Shown here: positions 23,351 through 35,286 of the stretch, in pieces
Numbering within the stretch: the first letter of the stretch is position 1
How the letters are laid out: each line of letters begins with the position of its first letter
Assembly (NCBI GenBank): GCA_036346405.1
Contig: CM070561.1
Span: 8,850,441 to 8,914,440, forward strand
Direction of reading: 5' to 3'
Length of the DNA: 64,000 nt
DNA from: Phyllostachys edulis
Lineage: Eukaryota; Streptophyta; Magnoliopsida; Poales; Poaceae
The notes under the pieces: generated by a model
Seen by the model: only the letters and a program-made list of their open reading frames with translations
What the model was told of the DNA's origin: nothing
Databases searched by the model: none
Made by a program: the position numbers and the translations under genes

Positions 23351-25623
23351 AAGTTCTTTTAGATTTCTTGGAGTTTCTTTGCGCACGTGTAGACTTGGTT
23401 GATTGCTGAGGAGCTCGTGGTTCAAGCTACACCAGCCGAAGCCTTTCCCTTCAACAGAGGCAAGTCGTGGACCTTGATCATCTTAATCCCAATTTACAAA
23501 AATATGTTGATTTGTTAAACTTGCATGACTATTTTTATAGAACTGTTTTGGGCAGTAGCTATTCTCCCACTTGACCCTATGCCTCCTTGAACTTTGGTAC
23601 TTGACATGTTGACATGATCTCCTTTGGACACCTTAGGATGGATGTTTAGTTGGTACCTTTTGTTAATGCCAACATGGGACCGTAAGATTGTGCTTAGCCT
23701 TGCTGACTTGCTGTAGAACCGTGGGATTTGTGAATCATGCCTTATCAATTAATAATCTTGACTAATGAACTATGGAATATCTGCTTGGTGCCATTGTTAA
23801 CCGATTATGGCGTAATGCCATAAGTTGTGTTGATTGTGGTGCGAGACCACCTTAAAACTTGTTGTGCTAGGACTGGGTGGTCCAGTGGCCGGGTTGAACC
23901 CAAATGGTTTTGCTTGGGCAAGAAGGCCGGGAGTGAGTAGTGGGTGCTTTGCACTTTTGGGTTGTGAAAGTCTTGCCTGAGCACAATTAAGGACTTAACT
24001 TTGTGTCTGTGGATCCGGGTAATCCGTGCAACCACAAGGTCATTTTATAGGGATGGCCTGGGCCGAATAATTAGCAATGAGATGGCTTGGTGCTGTTGTG
24101 GTTGAGCGAATTTTATCGCAACGACGCAAGAGGGGGCACGAATCTGGTGGCTTTGCAACCCATCCAGAAGCGAAACCTTAGCGGGCAGCTCCTAGCCAAA
24201 TCAAAGCTTTGTAAAGGCCTTGTCACGCTCTCTAGACTGCTCACCATTGGAAGTGAGCAAGGGTCTTTCCGGAACCCGACCCGCTAGAGAAATCGTGGAT
24301 TGTGGGTAAAGTTGTACACCTCTGCAGAGCGTAAAATCTATTCGAATAGCCAAGTCCTTGGTTATGGACATCTCCCGGAGAAGTGGTGCAAGGGATAGCT
24401 TTTGTGAAATTGTGTCCCTGGGTGCGTCTGTGAGAGACTGTGGCCTTGCCTCGAAGAGACCTTGGCCGGCTTTAGAGGGGTCATGGTTGGCTCGAGATGA
24501 GGTCCAGGGGCTGGGTGGAAACTCTAGAGTGGGTGCTCCAGGGTGGTTGTGGTTGAGGTCCTGGCCATGGGTGTGGCCAGACCTCCCACGGTTGGCTTTG
24601 GGAGCTCTGGAGTGGGTACTCTGGAGTGGTTTTGGAAGTGAGTGAGTGCTCACGACCTCTCTTGAAATCAAATGTATTTATGTATTATTGTTTTAACTTG
24701 TTACCCTACAATCTATTATGTTATTTACTGTCAAATATTGCTTTTTTGCAACTAACCATACATCTCTCTTTTGGTAAGCCTTGCATAAGTAGTATTGCAT
24801 ACACTCCCCACGGCTTGCTGAGTACATTTAAAAGTACTCATGGCTTTGCCCTCTGTTTTAATCAGCAGCTCAAGGAAGTTCCAGGGAGCTCAAAGCTCTA
24901 TGTTGGTGAGGTCTTTGGAGACCATGCGACCTAGGGACGTCCTCCACTCGATAGCCGTGGTGATCGGTTGGACTCACGCGTTGGTGTTTTGTTTTCTGTT
25001 CTGTGTGCTCTTGTGTTTTAGCCTTAATGGCCCTTGTAAGAAGCTTGACCGTTTGGTCTTTAGTAATATTTGATAATTTACCTTTTGTGTTCCTTTAGCT
25101 TGTTGTGGTATGGATTTGATCACACCAATGTGTCTCTGTGCGAGTTAGCAGGACTGATCATGGGACTAACTCAGTGCACATAGGCCAAGACCTCTAGGAG
25201 GTCTTGAGATCTCCTGGGAGGTCTTGGCAGACCTCCTCTCGGGGTACCCTGGGTGGTACTACCGCTCGCCAGTATGGTAGTACCGGCACTTGGACCATGC
25301 ATAGTGCTACCGCTCTCTAACGCGGTAGTACCCACGCTCGGACGTGGACGGTACTACCGGATCTCATCAAAACGGTAGTGCCGCAGCAAAAAAAAAATCC
25401 GAGCACTCCAAGTATCCCGAGAAGGTCCTCACGTGCATCTTGTCTGATCCTGTGGCAGTGATTGAGAGGAGGATAATTCCTAGGAACAACGAACCAGTCA
25501 TCCAATGGAAGGTTCAATGGGCTAATTTACCTCTAGATGCAACTACTTGGGAGGATGATTTTATCACCAGGGTTTTTCCAGGATTCAATCCATGAGGACA
25601 AGGATCTCAAAGGGGAAAGCCAT

Positions 25624-26072
25624 TGTTAGGTCTCTGTAAATCTAAGTCTATTTTAGAAGGAGTCAAGATTTTAGTTATCGGACGGCTGTGAGGTGTCGAT
25701 ATAGTTTCGTTGAGTTTAATCCAATGGGGAGACAAAAGAAGAAGGCTAGTTATGAAGATCGGGCGGACTAGATTGCATGATAACGTTTCATCCCAATCGT
25801 GTGGCTATTGATCACAGAGTTCTTTACTGTTGTTGTAAGAGGAATTACTTTTACTATTTACCATTCAACTATGACATTTTGTCGTATTAGCTGTTGTGCT
25901 GCGCTTAAGCCATATAACAACATCGATGCAATAGGGAATGATGATCAATGAAAACACTAATTCCCTATGCACTACTTTACTCTTTCGTTTATGTCTTATT
26001 CTATTCCGTAGACTCCTCCAAAATAGTCTGAAATCGCATCGGATTTCAGACCAAGACACCCGAGTACTGACA
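25624..26072 (+). mobile_element. 3' LTR of the split Gypsy element
   Basis: A purine tract (ctcaaaggggaaag, 25607-25620) follows the pol stop. The LTR then opens TGTTAGGTCTCTG at 25624 and most plausibly closes CGAGTACTGACA at 26072, about 449 bp. The short length fits the small LTRs of Reina-type chromoviruses. The end is inferred from the TG...CA rule because no 5' LTR is available for comparison. Confidence 0.6.
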
Positions 26073-26271
26073 CTCCCCTCCTCCTCGACCACCCCCCTCC
26101 CAGCGCCACCCCTCCTTCCCCCATTGCCCTCCTCCCTGGTCACCCCTCCTCCCCTGTTGCCCTCCTCCCCAGCCGCCCCATCCTCCTCACACCGCACTCC
26201 TCCCCGGCTGCCCCCTCCTCCCCGGTCGCCCCTCCTCCCCGCGCCCACATCCTCCACACCTCCCCTCCTCT
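26073..26271. repeat. C/T-rich minisatellite-like sequence
   Basis: Irregular repeats of cctcctcccc with gccgcccc or ggtcgcccc spacers. It sits between the Gypsy LTR and the first recognisable SYP71 exon, so it marks where the upstream part of the gene was lost or replaced. Confidence 0.7.
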
Positions 26272-27363
26272 TTGCTCCGGTTTCTGCCTTACCTGATAGG
26301 ATTCAGTCAATACCAGATGGAAGTGTTACATCAACCAAGAAAACTGGATTACGGGGAGCTTTTGTATCTAGCACAGGAGTAGGGCCAGGTATTAAGTTTG
26401 ACTCCACTTCTGGTTAGTAACCATCATTTCAATTCATCTTCCTTGTCTATGGCCTATCTGCTAATTATTGATATGTCGCCATCCTTTAGTTTTTCTTACT
26501 CCTAATTGGAACAATTTGGACAGCTTCACTTTTTTTCTCCTTAAATTTTCCATAGGCTGTTTTAGATTGAGAAAAAGGTTACATTAAGTAATTTATGTGT
26601 TGTTTATTGAGAGAGATAAAAATCACAATGGTAATTCACTGATAATTGTCTGTATTTCTTTGTTGGCTATAAATAGCTGAAAATATCATCAAATTCGTCC
26701 AATTGTGATCTAGTTCAAAGACAATTTTTTCATACCTCTGTTATTGCTTGCGTTTTTTTATGTCGACTATTCTTCTCACAACCTACAATTTTGCTGTTGT
26801 GTGCTGCAAGCACATATAGTTTTTGAGCCATCATTTTTTGAGTCATATGCACCCATCTTCCAAGCTCAATTTAATGCAAGTTTCTTTAGTTGCTTACGAT
26901 TTATGTTATGTAATTGGTTTGAGTGTGCAGCTGACTATGCCTTATAAGTCTTTTGAGCCCAAAATTGTTTGGCAAGAGTTATACCTGTCTTTGCTTTCTT
27001 AACATGTTGGGCTTCTAAATGTATTCACTTGACTGAGCAAGACTGAACGCTGTTATTTTTGGAGATTCAAGTAGCTAACATTTTCGTTTCTTACTGCATA
27101 TAGATGGGAACTTCCATAGCGAGTACTTTAAAGGGACAGAAGAATCAAATCAGTTTAAGAGGGTAATACTGAGATCATAAAATAAACAGCAATAATTTAA
27201 TTTATCGAGCTGTTTGTTCCTTTTTTGGGGGGATTTCATTCTTCCGTTTCTCGTATATTCTGGTGTGTAAGCTGAATTTAATTTAATTTTGCAGGATGAA
27301 GGTTTTGATATTATTGGTGAAGGGTTGGAAACTCTGAAGAACATGGCCTTTGATATGAATGAG
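26272..27363 (+). pseudogene. SYP71: SYP71-like Qc-SNARE, middle exons
   Basis: Three exons on the plus strand. Exon A (about 26272-26412) encodes ALPDRIQSIPDG and later IKFDSTS before a gttagt donor. Exon B (27104-27162, extended form to about 27189) encodes DGNFHSEYFKGTEESNQF; its tail appears shifted by one base, with the normal donor lost. Exon C (27295-27363) encodes DEGFDIIGEGLETLKNMAF and DMNE after a ttttgcag acceptor. Order, spacing and residues match the linker and start of the SNARE motif of plant SYP71. The N-terminal exons are absent, and the reading continues only in the minus-strand fragment at 16450-16815. Introns are retained, so this is not a retrocopy. Confidence 0.85.
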
Positions 27364-27821
27364 GTTGCCACTATGATGCACCAATACGCAATACCGGTAC
27401 GGCGGTACGGATACGGCGATGCTCCATTCCTCCAAAACAAACCCGACACGGTGATATTATAAAAATTAAAAATAGTAAAAATATAAAATAAGATACTTGA
27501 TAAGTTTGAGACTTTGAGTTAAGGGTTTACCAATGTATATAAATTTGTCCATATATGTATGTAAATTTACTCGATTTAGTTTGACCCCCAAAGCTTTGAA
27601 TAATTCTTGCCATAATGCCGATTTTCTGTTGCTACCGAGGCGAGCCCACCCGTTAGGGCCTTCGTCTTCCTCGCGCAGGAGCTCCACACCACACGGTCGC
27701 GCTGTTCTGTTCCGAGCCGTTGGCGCTCCATCAGCACCGTGAGCCACCGCCCCATGCAACCACTCCCTGAGCTCCTCTGTCTAATGCCGCTTCCATTGTC
27801 GTCAATCCCTGAGGATAATAC
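27364..27821. mobile_element. hAT terminal sequence, inverted end, then unassigned DNA
   Basis: Directly after exon C come gttgccacta and TGATGCACCAATACGC, the same terminal motif as at 16901. Subterminal ggtacggcggtacggatacg repeats follow. From about 27460 to 27821 the sequence is A/T-rich and then GC-rich with no recognised domain. The large LTR element at 27822 interrupts it. I read the first part as the missing far end of the hAT element in inverted position. Confidence 0.5.
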
Positions 27822-30800
27822 TGTGAGAACCCACATAATTAAGACTAAGCTAATTAACAGTAATTGGTAATTAGCTTAAGTAAAAATCTCATTAAACCAA
27901 TGTCAAGCATAATCTCAGTTAATTTTAAACCACACAATCAAACAATGGACATTATAAATTGTGCATTTATCATTCCACATCACAGTTTATAACAGTCCGT
28001 TTACAAATCAGAATTAAAATATTACAACCCAAATTCTTGTTACAAATTTATTCTATAACTCAATAATGGATACAAGATTAATTTTACAAAACAATTACAA
28101 GAATTAAATAAAATACAGTTTCATATGCTTGCATCCATTTTCATCGGAGATTTCCTTGCCTCCTCGTCCAACCATTCTACACATTTCCTGGTTATGCAAC
28201 ATAGAACTCGAGGCGTAGTTAGCAAATACCGAAAACATAAATCTTAGTTAGATTGAAGAGTATTGCCGTCAGTATTCCTCGAAGTCCAATTGGATTTCCG
28301 TATTAACCTAGGTCAACTGGTCCCGCAATTACCACAGTATCCTGACCAACCAAAGTTAGTCGGCCCTTGATAATTATGGTATCCAGGCAGACCCAGGTGA
28401 ATAGGCAACCGTGCTTCCGAGGGTATCATCATCCGGCATTCCGAAAGCCCAACACCCACCTTTCCAGTTTGCCTCAAACACATTAGAATCCAACAAAGCT
28501 TTCCCATTCATTTTCGCCCTCTGTTTATCGTCATCGGACAACAAAGCCAACCTCCACAACATATAATTCAGATCAACCAGAAAGCCCACAGTGGTAGCCA
28601 CATGACCATTTATACCAAATATTTAGCTCATATGCCTCACAATGGAAAGCAGCCAAGAATAGGAGATAATAGGAATTAGGGTAAATAGGGTTATGGTAAA
28701 TAGGAATAGGAAGGCCGTAAAATGAAATTACCACAAATGAGGATTAGATCAAGCCTCAAGGGATAAGAGCAAGCCTCTCTCTACCGACCAAGCACTATCC
28801 CCATTCACAAAGATCCTCACACCAAGAAGGAGAAAGGGGAGCAGCCAGGAGCCTCACCCTCAAGGCCACCATACCAGTCCTGCTGCAAGGAAGAAGAAGG
28901 GGAGGCACAAGAAGAAGGGGAGCACTAGCACGAGGTTGGCACTACTACCCTTCTTCCCCATTCCCAAATCCCAGCAAAGGTACCCCAGCCATCTCCCCCA
29001 ATCCATCAATAGTTTCCATCATCAGTAATGCATCATGTTGAGCCATCCAAATCAAGCATCCCTCAATCTTGCACAATCATAAGCCCACAGTTCATCGCAT
29101 CACAGAGCAAGGGGAGGATTGGGATTAGAGGGTGAGGGGGAGTATACCGTAGAGTGAAGTTTTAGCATACCATCGTCACCATCTTTAGCAAGCCCCAATA
29201 GCCACATCCAGCACATTCATGATTCATGCATAAGCACAAGAACCCACATCAGTAAAATGAAATCAACATAATAAATTGAATCAACCAAATCTGGTAAATC
29301 GGAGTTAATCAGAGGGGGTAGGAGAGGAAGGAACCGGCCGAGAGGAGGCGAGCGGTCAGTGGTCAGGCGAGCCACGCGGTCTTGAGCCGAGTAGGGAAAG
29401 AGAGGGAGCTCGGCGGTCTTGGCCTCGGCAGCGCCGATGGAGGGCAGAGGAGGACGGGTCTGCCCAGTGGCGGCGAGAGGAGGCCACGGACGCCGGTGGG
29501 GCCAGCGGCAGAGAGGCGGCGTGGCCCGAGGAACCGAGGGCGGCGGCGCAGGGCCTGTGGGCGAGAGTCGAGCAACAGAGGGAACCGAAGCTGGTCAGCA
29601 TGATGGACATGAAGGTGGCGAAAGGAGGTGGGTGGGAGAGGAGGCGACGGGTGGAGGCAGCCACCAACCAAGGCGACGCCCTCATGGCAAAGACGGACCA
29701 AGGGAGAGCGGTGGCGGCACCAAGCATCGAGCCGGCCATGGAGAGGAGGCGCTGGGAGAGGGAGCGCGGGGGGACTAAGAGGGCGGCACTGGTGCAAGCC
29801 GAGTGGCGCCAGGAGGAACTAGAGGCGGCAAACCAGGGCCGTGGCGCGGGCGTGCTAGGGGACCGGCGAGAGAAGGCGGCGGGCAGGCAGCACCGGGAGG
29901 CGAGGCCGAGCTCAAGGCGGGGGGCGCCATGGGAGCGGCGGCTCCACTGGAGGGAGGAGGAGAGCTTTAGAGGAGAGGAGTGGATTTGGGGGAAGTGGAT
30001 TTGTGGAAGAAGCTGGGTAGACTGGGCAATGGATAAGGGGAGAGAGAGAATAGGGGTAGGTGGAAATTAGTGAGAGGGTAATTAGGGAAAGAAATAAGAT
30101 TAGTAGGAGATTAGGGAGCAAGATTTAGGAATCAGGTAAAAAGGAATTCCTAATAAGTATAGCTAGTAGCATATTTAGCAGTAAGCTTAAGCGCTAGTGG
30201 TATTAAGGGTCAATGCTGTGTAATGGTGGAATCAAATAAATGATTAACGCCATATACGGGTAGATAACAGTAATTCAACGGGTGATATAAAAGTCCGAAA
30301 ACACGTAAAAATTAATCTAAGATTTTTGCAAGTAGTTTAAGTTACTGATAGAATTTCCTAAGTTAGATAATGATCAGTCGCAATTAGATGGGCGTAGTTG
30401 CATGCGAATAAATGTAGCGTTCCATTTTCATACGCTTAAATGCATGTTTAGGCGAACTCGATCGCAGAGTAGTTGGACTAGGACACCCGCGGTTAGGGAG
30501 TGCTAATTTCATGGGAGGTCCAGAAAAATGTTATGAAATTTAGAATATGCCAAAAATGAAATTATGCTAATTGAATTAATTTGAAACGGTCCCGGGTATT
30601 TATAGAAAATCAAATAATCGCATACTGTTGTAATTAAAATATTTAATTAGAAGTTTTGCCGAGTAGACGTTAATAGGTTTAATAATTTGTGCGTGTGAGT
30701 AGTATTTCTATTCTCGTAGTTTAAAAACAAACTTTAAAAACAAACTTAGGCGATTATGTGTAGTTTTCTCTTCGAGCAATTAATTTGAGTATCCTCAATA

Positions 30801-32336
30801 CTAACTCTAGAATCGATATTCTAGAACGACCATAGTTGGGGAGTGCTAACTCAGCGGGGTTTTGAAACAGTCATTAAATTAAAATCTGCTAACAAAATGA
30901 TTCATTCGGCTAGTATGCACATAGTCGCACATACTATTGCTAAGTATGTAATTATGTATTTATTATTTCGCCCCATCGAATAAATTGCAGCGGGTGAACC
31001 AACAGGAGTAACTAGTATCGATTTCGTCGATGACGATCTTTCCTACAATTCCGCAGGCAAGCTACTCCCTTGTTCATTAACATAGCTATATTAAATGTAA
31101 ACCATATATTGCTCTATCTTACATGTATTGCATCAAAACTATTTTTTTCAAACAATCAATTCGAATGAATGAGATGGAAATGAAAAGATAAGAAAGATAA
31201 ATGAGATGAAGGAATTAAGAAATGAGAAAGAAAGAGATGAAAGCATAGTAATATTACTGGCTTGGTAAAAGGGGGCCCGGGTGAGGAAACACAATGATGA
31301 TGATGATGATGAGGCAAGAGGTGGGCCCCTTTTTACGGGTGGTTACAATATAAGGACAAACAAAACTCTTACTCGGTCGAGGTCGTATTTTAAGTGCCAA
31401 CCATTTTCCGTTTGGTGGGCGTAAAATGCTACCTTTTACGTAATTACATTCTCCACAACGGGTAGCAAGGTGGAGTGTTGGGTATTGGGCAGATCCGACC
31501 CAACCAACATTACTGGAAACTCGGTGGATGACGGAGGTCACGTCTCTGGATACCGACGGAAAGTAATGGGTGGAGACTTAATCACGTAAATAGAAAACGT
31601 TCTGTATTCTGAACTCGAACCCGCATCTAAGGAAATGCTGGGGACCTGGCTCATTTAGAGTTCAGAATTACTATGGGTAAAGTGGTACAAGCCTGCGTAG
31701 TGCTATATCAAATCATGAATTCATGCCAGTCTCCTGGATTGGAGTCTACGGGAACCACCAGGGGTCTTTCTTCTCTCCGAGTAAACAAGTAGTCTCTTCA
31801 GAAATAAAATTGCAACCTAAGTTTTGAAAGCTATTTTCAGAATAAGAGAAGAGGTAGGAATTTTGATAAGGATGAAGTTTAGAGTCATCAATTGCATTTT
31901 AGCTATTAATGCTTGTTGAGTACACTATAGTACTCACTCTTGCTATCTCTCCCCTTGCTTAGATCCTTGTCCGGCCGGGATCTATCCCGAGTGGGATGAG
32001 GGGTTTGCAGGTACCGAGAATGCCGCTAGCAACCAGGGTGTTGGCCAGGAGGGGCATAGCGTGGAGGACGCGAGGGGCAAATAGGTGGCCGTTACTTCAG
32101 GGCAAGCGAGAGAAGCGAAGGAGCTCCCTTTTGTAGTTGTGTAATATTTGTATTAAGAACCATAGCCTTGCGTGGCTACTACTGCAATAAAGATGTACAG
32201 CTTCTATTTTATTGTTACTCTGCGTTATCTCGATAAAGGGCTTACTATTCGTTGGAGCAGTGTTCTACTGGGCAAATGAATAGTAATCCGTATGCCTAAG
32301 TGTGATTACCCTTGGGGTAATGACACGAGCGTCGCA
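27822..32336 (+). repeat. 5' LTR of the gag-only Gypsy element, 4515 bp
   Basis: It starts TGTGAGAACCCACATAATT and ends gacacgagcgtcgca. It contains a GC-rich leader (about 29300-30060, source of many spurious overlapping frames), a gat microsatellite near 31295, and a weak version of the LTR block near 31673. It differs from the 3' LTR by scattered substitutions and short indels. It keeps a 247-bp segment (30231-30477) that the 3' copy has lost. Confidence 0.93.
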
Positions 32337-32338
32337 AT

Positions 32339-32349
32339 TGATATCGAGC
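32339..32349 (+). other. Primer binding site (degenerate, initiator tRNA-Met type)
   Basis: tgatatcgagc lies two bases after the 5' LTR. It resembles the usual TGGTATCAGAGC complement of tRNA-iMet, with one substitution and one missing base. It is placed where reverse transcription would be primed. Confidence 0.55.
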
Positions 32350-33417
32350 AATAAGATCGGACCACGCTAATAAAATAGAAACGTAGCAAGAACTTAGGTG
32401 TGCTTCTAAACTTGCTATATTGCACTAGTTACGTATTACTTCTCATCTCCATATCAATTTCCATTCTCAACCCTTTTCAAAGGTATTATGTTAAAAAGTC
32501 TACCTTTTCTTAAAGTGACCTTTCCTACTAACATAGAACCATCTCGGAGCTAATTCTTTATTCGAGAGATGCGGGGAGAACGTATGCCTCGTCTTAGGCT
32601 TTGCGTTGTTATTTCTGCTAAATAACCTGTCAGGCTAGCTATCCAACATAGGATCGAAGATTGCAGATGGTAGGCAGGGGAGTATCAATATAAGATCTTA
32701 AGTTTTCATGTCTGGGTTAGAGGCATGGAGTAGAACTCTGGCATGGATCTGCTTTTCCACTTGTTGGATAAGTATGGACCATACCCATAGCATTCCTTAC
32801 CTCTTCATCTGTATCACTAAATTAAGCCGTCGACATTTTAAAAGAAAGCAAGCCTACTTAAAGAGAACACATAAAGGTCAAGATGTAAAACATGTGACTT
32901 ATCCTATTTCAAGATATCGCTTTTCCGACGAGTGGTCCGTGGCACTCGGCGTGTAGCTCTGGCGTACCAGAGCGAAATCTGGCGTGCTCAGAATGAACCT
33001 GGCGTTTCCCAACACGCAGCTTAGGCGGTCTCGAAGCAGGATCTTGGCGTGCACAGGCACGTGGATCCGGGTAGTGTGAGTTCGCACTCGAGGCAAGCTC
33101 GAGCGGTCCCAAACACGTGGTTTGGGCGGTCTTGAGAACAGGATCTCAAGCGTGGTGAGCACGAGAGACTCAAATTTAGGATAGGATTTGGATCTTGTTG
33201 CATATCCTTGTTTCTTGGTGTTATTTGCCTCATGTGTATGGATTAATGCAAATCAACCGCAGTTAACATCTACCAGATAAATGTAATTGCTTCTTCTCTA
33301 CCACAAACTACTGCTAAAGAATAAAGAGTTAATTCTACCATCAATAGACTCCTCAAGATAAATATGCCACCAACATAACCACTAAGGTAACAAATTCTTG
33401 ACACCTCCCCCTACAGG

Positions 33418-34883
33418 ATGGAAGGTCAAGGAAATATTGATCGAGATCTGGAATTAAGACTGGGACTACTACCGCAGGACACACCAACAGGAAATCCACT
33501 TTTAGACCTCAATGAGACAGTACCAAGCCAACCCAGAACCACCCCAACACATGAAACCAGCCACCAGCCAACCGCAAGAGCAACAGACCCACTAGGAGTA
33601 ATGGCAGATGTTCTCAGGTCCATAGAAAATTCCAGAAGAGAAGCCCAAGAAAACCAAAACCGCTTTATAGAGGCCTTGTTGACTCGAACGGCACCTACTA
33701 CCTCTCCACCAGCACGCGGGGTTAGTTTGGGTGATTTTCTCCAAACTTGCCCTCCCACATTTGCCAAAACCACCGATCCACTGGACGCAAGTGACTGGCT
33801 AGTTGAAGTAGAGAAGAAACTGGACACTGTAGGGTGCTCGGATACAGAGAAAGTACGATATGCGTCACATCAATTAACCGGGCCAATAGCTAATTGGTGG
33901 CTCAACTACAGCCGCAACCATGTCAGTGAACAACCAATTACGTGGGACGAATTTAAGCTAAGGTTCACAGAAACCCATGTGCCGACAGGAAGTATGGAGC
34001 TGAAAAAGCGTGAGTTTAGAACTTTGACTCAAGGGGAGAAGAAGATAATAGAATACCTTAACCAATTCAATGAACTCTCCCGTTATGCTCCAAATTTATA
34101 AACACCGAGGAAAAGAAGATAGAGAAATTCCTGGAGGGGGTGCACCCTGATCTTAAGATGCTCCTTTCCGTCCACAAAATCGCTGAATTTCAAGATTTAG
34201 TCGATAGAGCCCTAATCTTGGAGAATGAGCATTCCAACTTAACTGAAGAACGAAGAAAGAAAGTCAAAACCGACCACCAACTTCCGCTTACCCATAGACC
34301 TCATTCACCTATGCCGCCACAACCACCGCCACGATATGGACCACCTCAACAGCAACCTTCCAACCCACATTGTCAGATACCAATAACCCAGCATCAACTA
34401 CCACTTCGATGTGGACCACTCAGACCAAGACCCTTCAATCCATCCTTCCAGAGACCCATAGCCCAGCAGCAACAAATGGCATTAGCACCTAGATGTGCAA
34501 AGTGTAGAGGAAGAAGCCACCTAACAAAGGATTGCCTGAAAGATACTGATGCATGTTTCCATTGCGGAAAGTCGGGACACCGAAAAGTCGAATGCCCCCA
34601 ACTACAAAGGACATCTGGAACCCCACCACAGCCATCATATATGCCAATACCACCTACCCCAACACAGCCGCAAATCAACCACCTGAACCAGCTCAGAGGC
34701 AACCAATCCATCACGAAAGGAGTTGGAAGAGGAGGACAAACACGTCTGACTCATATGATTGCCAAACAGACTGGAGAAGCACCAAGTGCAGTAACAGGTA
34801 CACCATTATGTTCACCTTCCATGAGCATTATCCTTTTACATTTTGGGGAAAAACTCCCTTCTTTATACCTCATGCATTATTAG
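33418..34883 (+). pseudogene. Gypsy Gag with two zinc knuckles, one frameshift
   Basis: The first frame (33418-34101) starts MEGQGNIDRDLELRLGLL. It carries the retrotransposon capsid domain at about codons 100-225 (PLDASDWLVEVEKKL, ANWWLNY, WDEFKLRF, LTQGEKKIIEYLNQF). A one-base loss in a T run near 34097 stops it. The continuation in the next frame reads through LEGVHPDLKMLLS, a Pro/Gln-rich linker, and two CX2CX4HX4C knuckles at about 34497-34538 and 34554-34595. The protein would package element RNA in virus-like particles. The two-step frame means the Gag is now broken, though only once. Confidence 0.88.
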
Positions 34884-35273
34884 TGAGAAGTAATAGAAAT
34901 TCTGAGCCAGTGGAAACGTCCGTGGGGGTTCACATTTCACAATACCAAGTTCATGGTAAACCTCATTATTACAAAAGCGAGCGGATTAAAAGTAATTATA
35001 AGTATAGATTGACTAGCCGCCCAAGAAGTAGGTATCGATTGCGAAACTAAACCAACGTCCATCAGAAAGCTCGAAGGGACACGATTGCATTACTGCGGGA
35101 TCAAAGTCCGACAAGAGGATTGAAAGGCAAGGAACAAGGCTATACATTCGTGTGGGGCACAAGACAAAAGTCATTTCGTCAGTGAAGCCACATCGAGGAA
35201 AAAGGAAGAACGACGCGAAGTCTACCACAAAACCCCTCAGAAGAAAGTCCAATTTCGGGGACGAAATGTTTCC
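34884..35273 (+). pseudogene. Residual pol C-terminal sequence
   Basis: About 390 bp separate gag from the polypurine tract. The last part reads KKVQFRGRNVSKGG, matching the usual pol tail of grass Gypsy elements of the Del/Tekay sort, where frgrnvs overlaps the polypurine tract. No RT, RNase H or integrase motif remains, so pol was deleted between gag and its extreme C-terminus. Confidence 0.6.
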
Positions 35274-35286
35274 AAGGGGGGGAGGA
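35274..35286 (+). other. Polypurine tract
   Basis: aaggggggggagga-type purine run directly before the 3' LTR start. It primes plus-strand DNA synthesis in LTR elements. Confidence 0.85.

Larger units (their letters stand above)
20680..25433 (+). mobile_element. Giant solo LTR, 4754 bp, TSD TGCAT
   Basis: It begins TGTAACATCCCGTTCG at 20680 and ends GAAGGTCCTCACG at 25433. TGCAT flanks it on both sides (20675-20679 and 25434-25438) inside an integrase codon pair. The final G is probably a mutated A of a CA terminus, since the LTR at 43237 ends gggtcctcaca. No gag, pol, PBS or polypurine tract is inside, so it is a solo LTR, unusually long. It contains a pyrimidine-rich GGACCTCC array, a tandem duplication, and the shared LTR block at 24301-24370. 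The small frames inside are not genes. Confidence 0.85.
20094..25593 (+). pseudogene. Gypsy (chromovirus-like) integrase C-terminus, split by a solo LTR
   Basis: The left part (20094-20679) opens with QTDGQIE, the start of the integrase third catalytic segment (E in ETVNQCLENYL). It continues through WWYNSSFHNSLKMTPFEALY and a GPFRVLERIGKAAY SH3-like segment. In-frame stops occur at 20332 and 20506 and a frameshift near 20570. After the inserted LTR the right part (25434-25593) gives DPVAVIERR, then EPVIQW and ATTWED, a chromodomain-like tail, ending in TGA. Both pieces join in phase at a Gly-Cys codon pair when the LTR and one TSD copy are removed. Everything upstream of QTDGQ is missing; hAT sequence abuts it at about 20092. 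Confidence 0.88.

Noticed and set aside
29356..30070. Overlapping frames of up to 156 codons, repeated at 36767-37486
   Set aside because: Both sets lie at equivalent places in the two LTRs of one element and are GC-rich leader. The copies have lost a common frame through indels.
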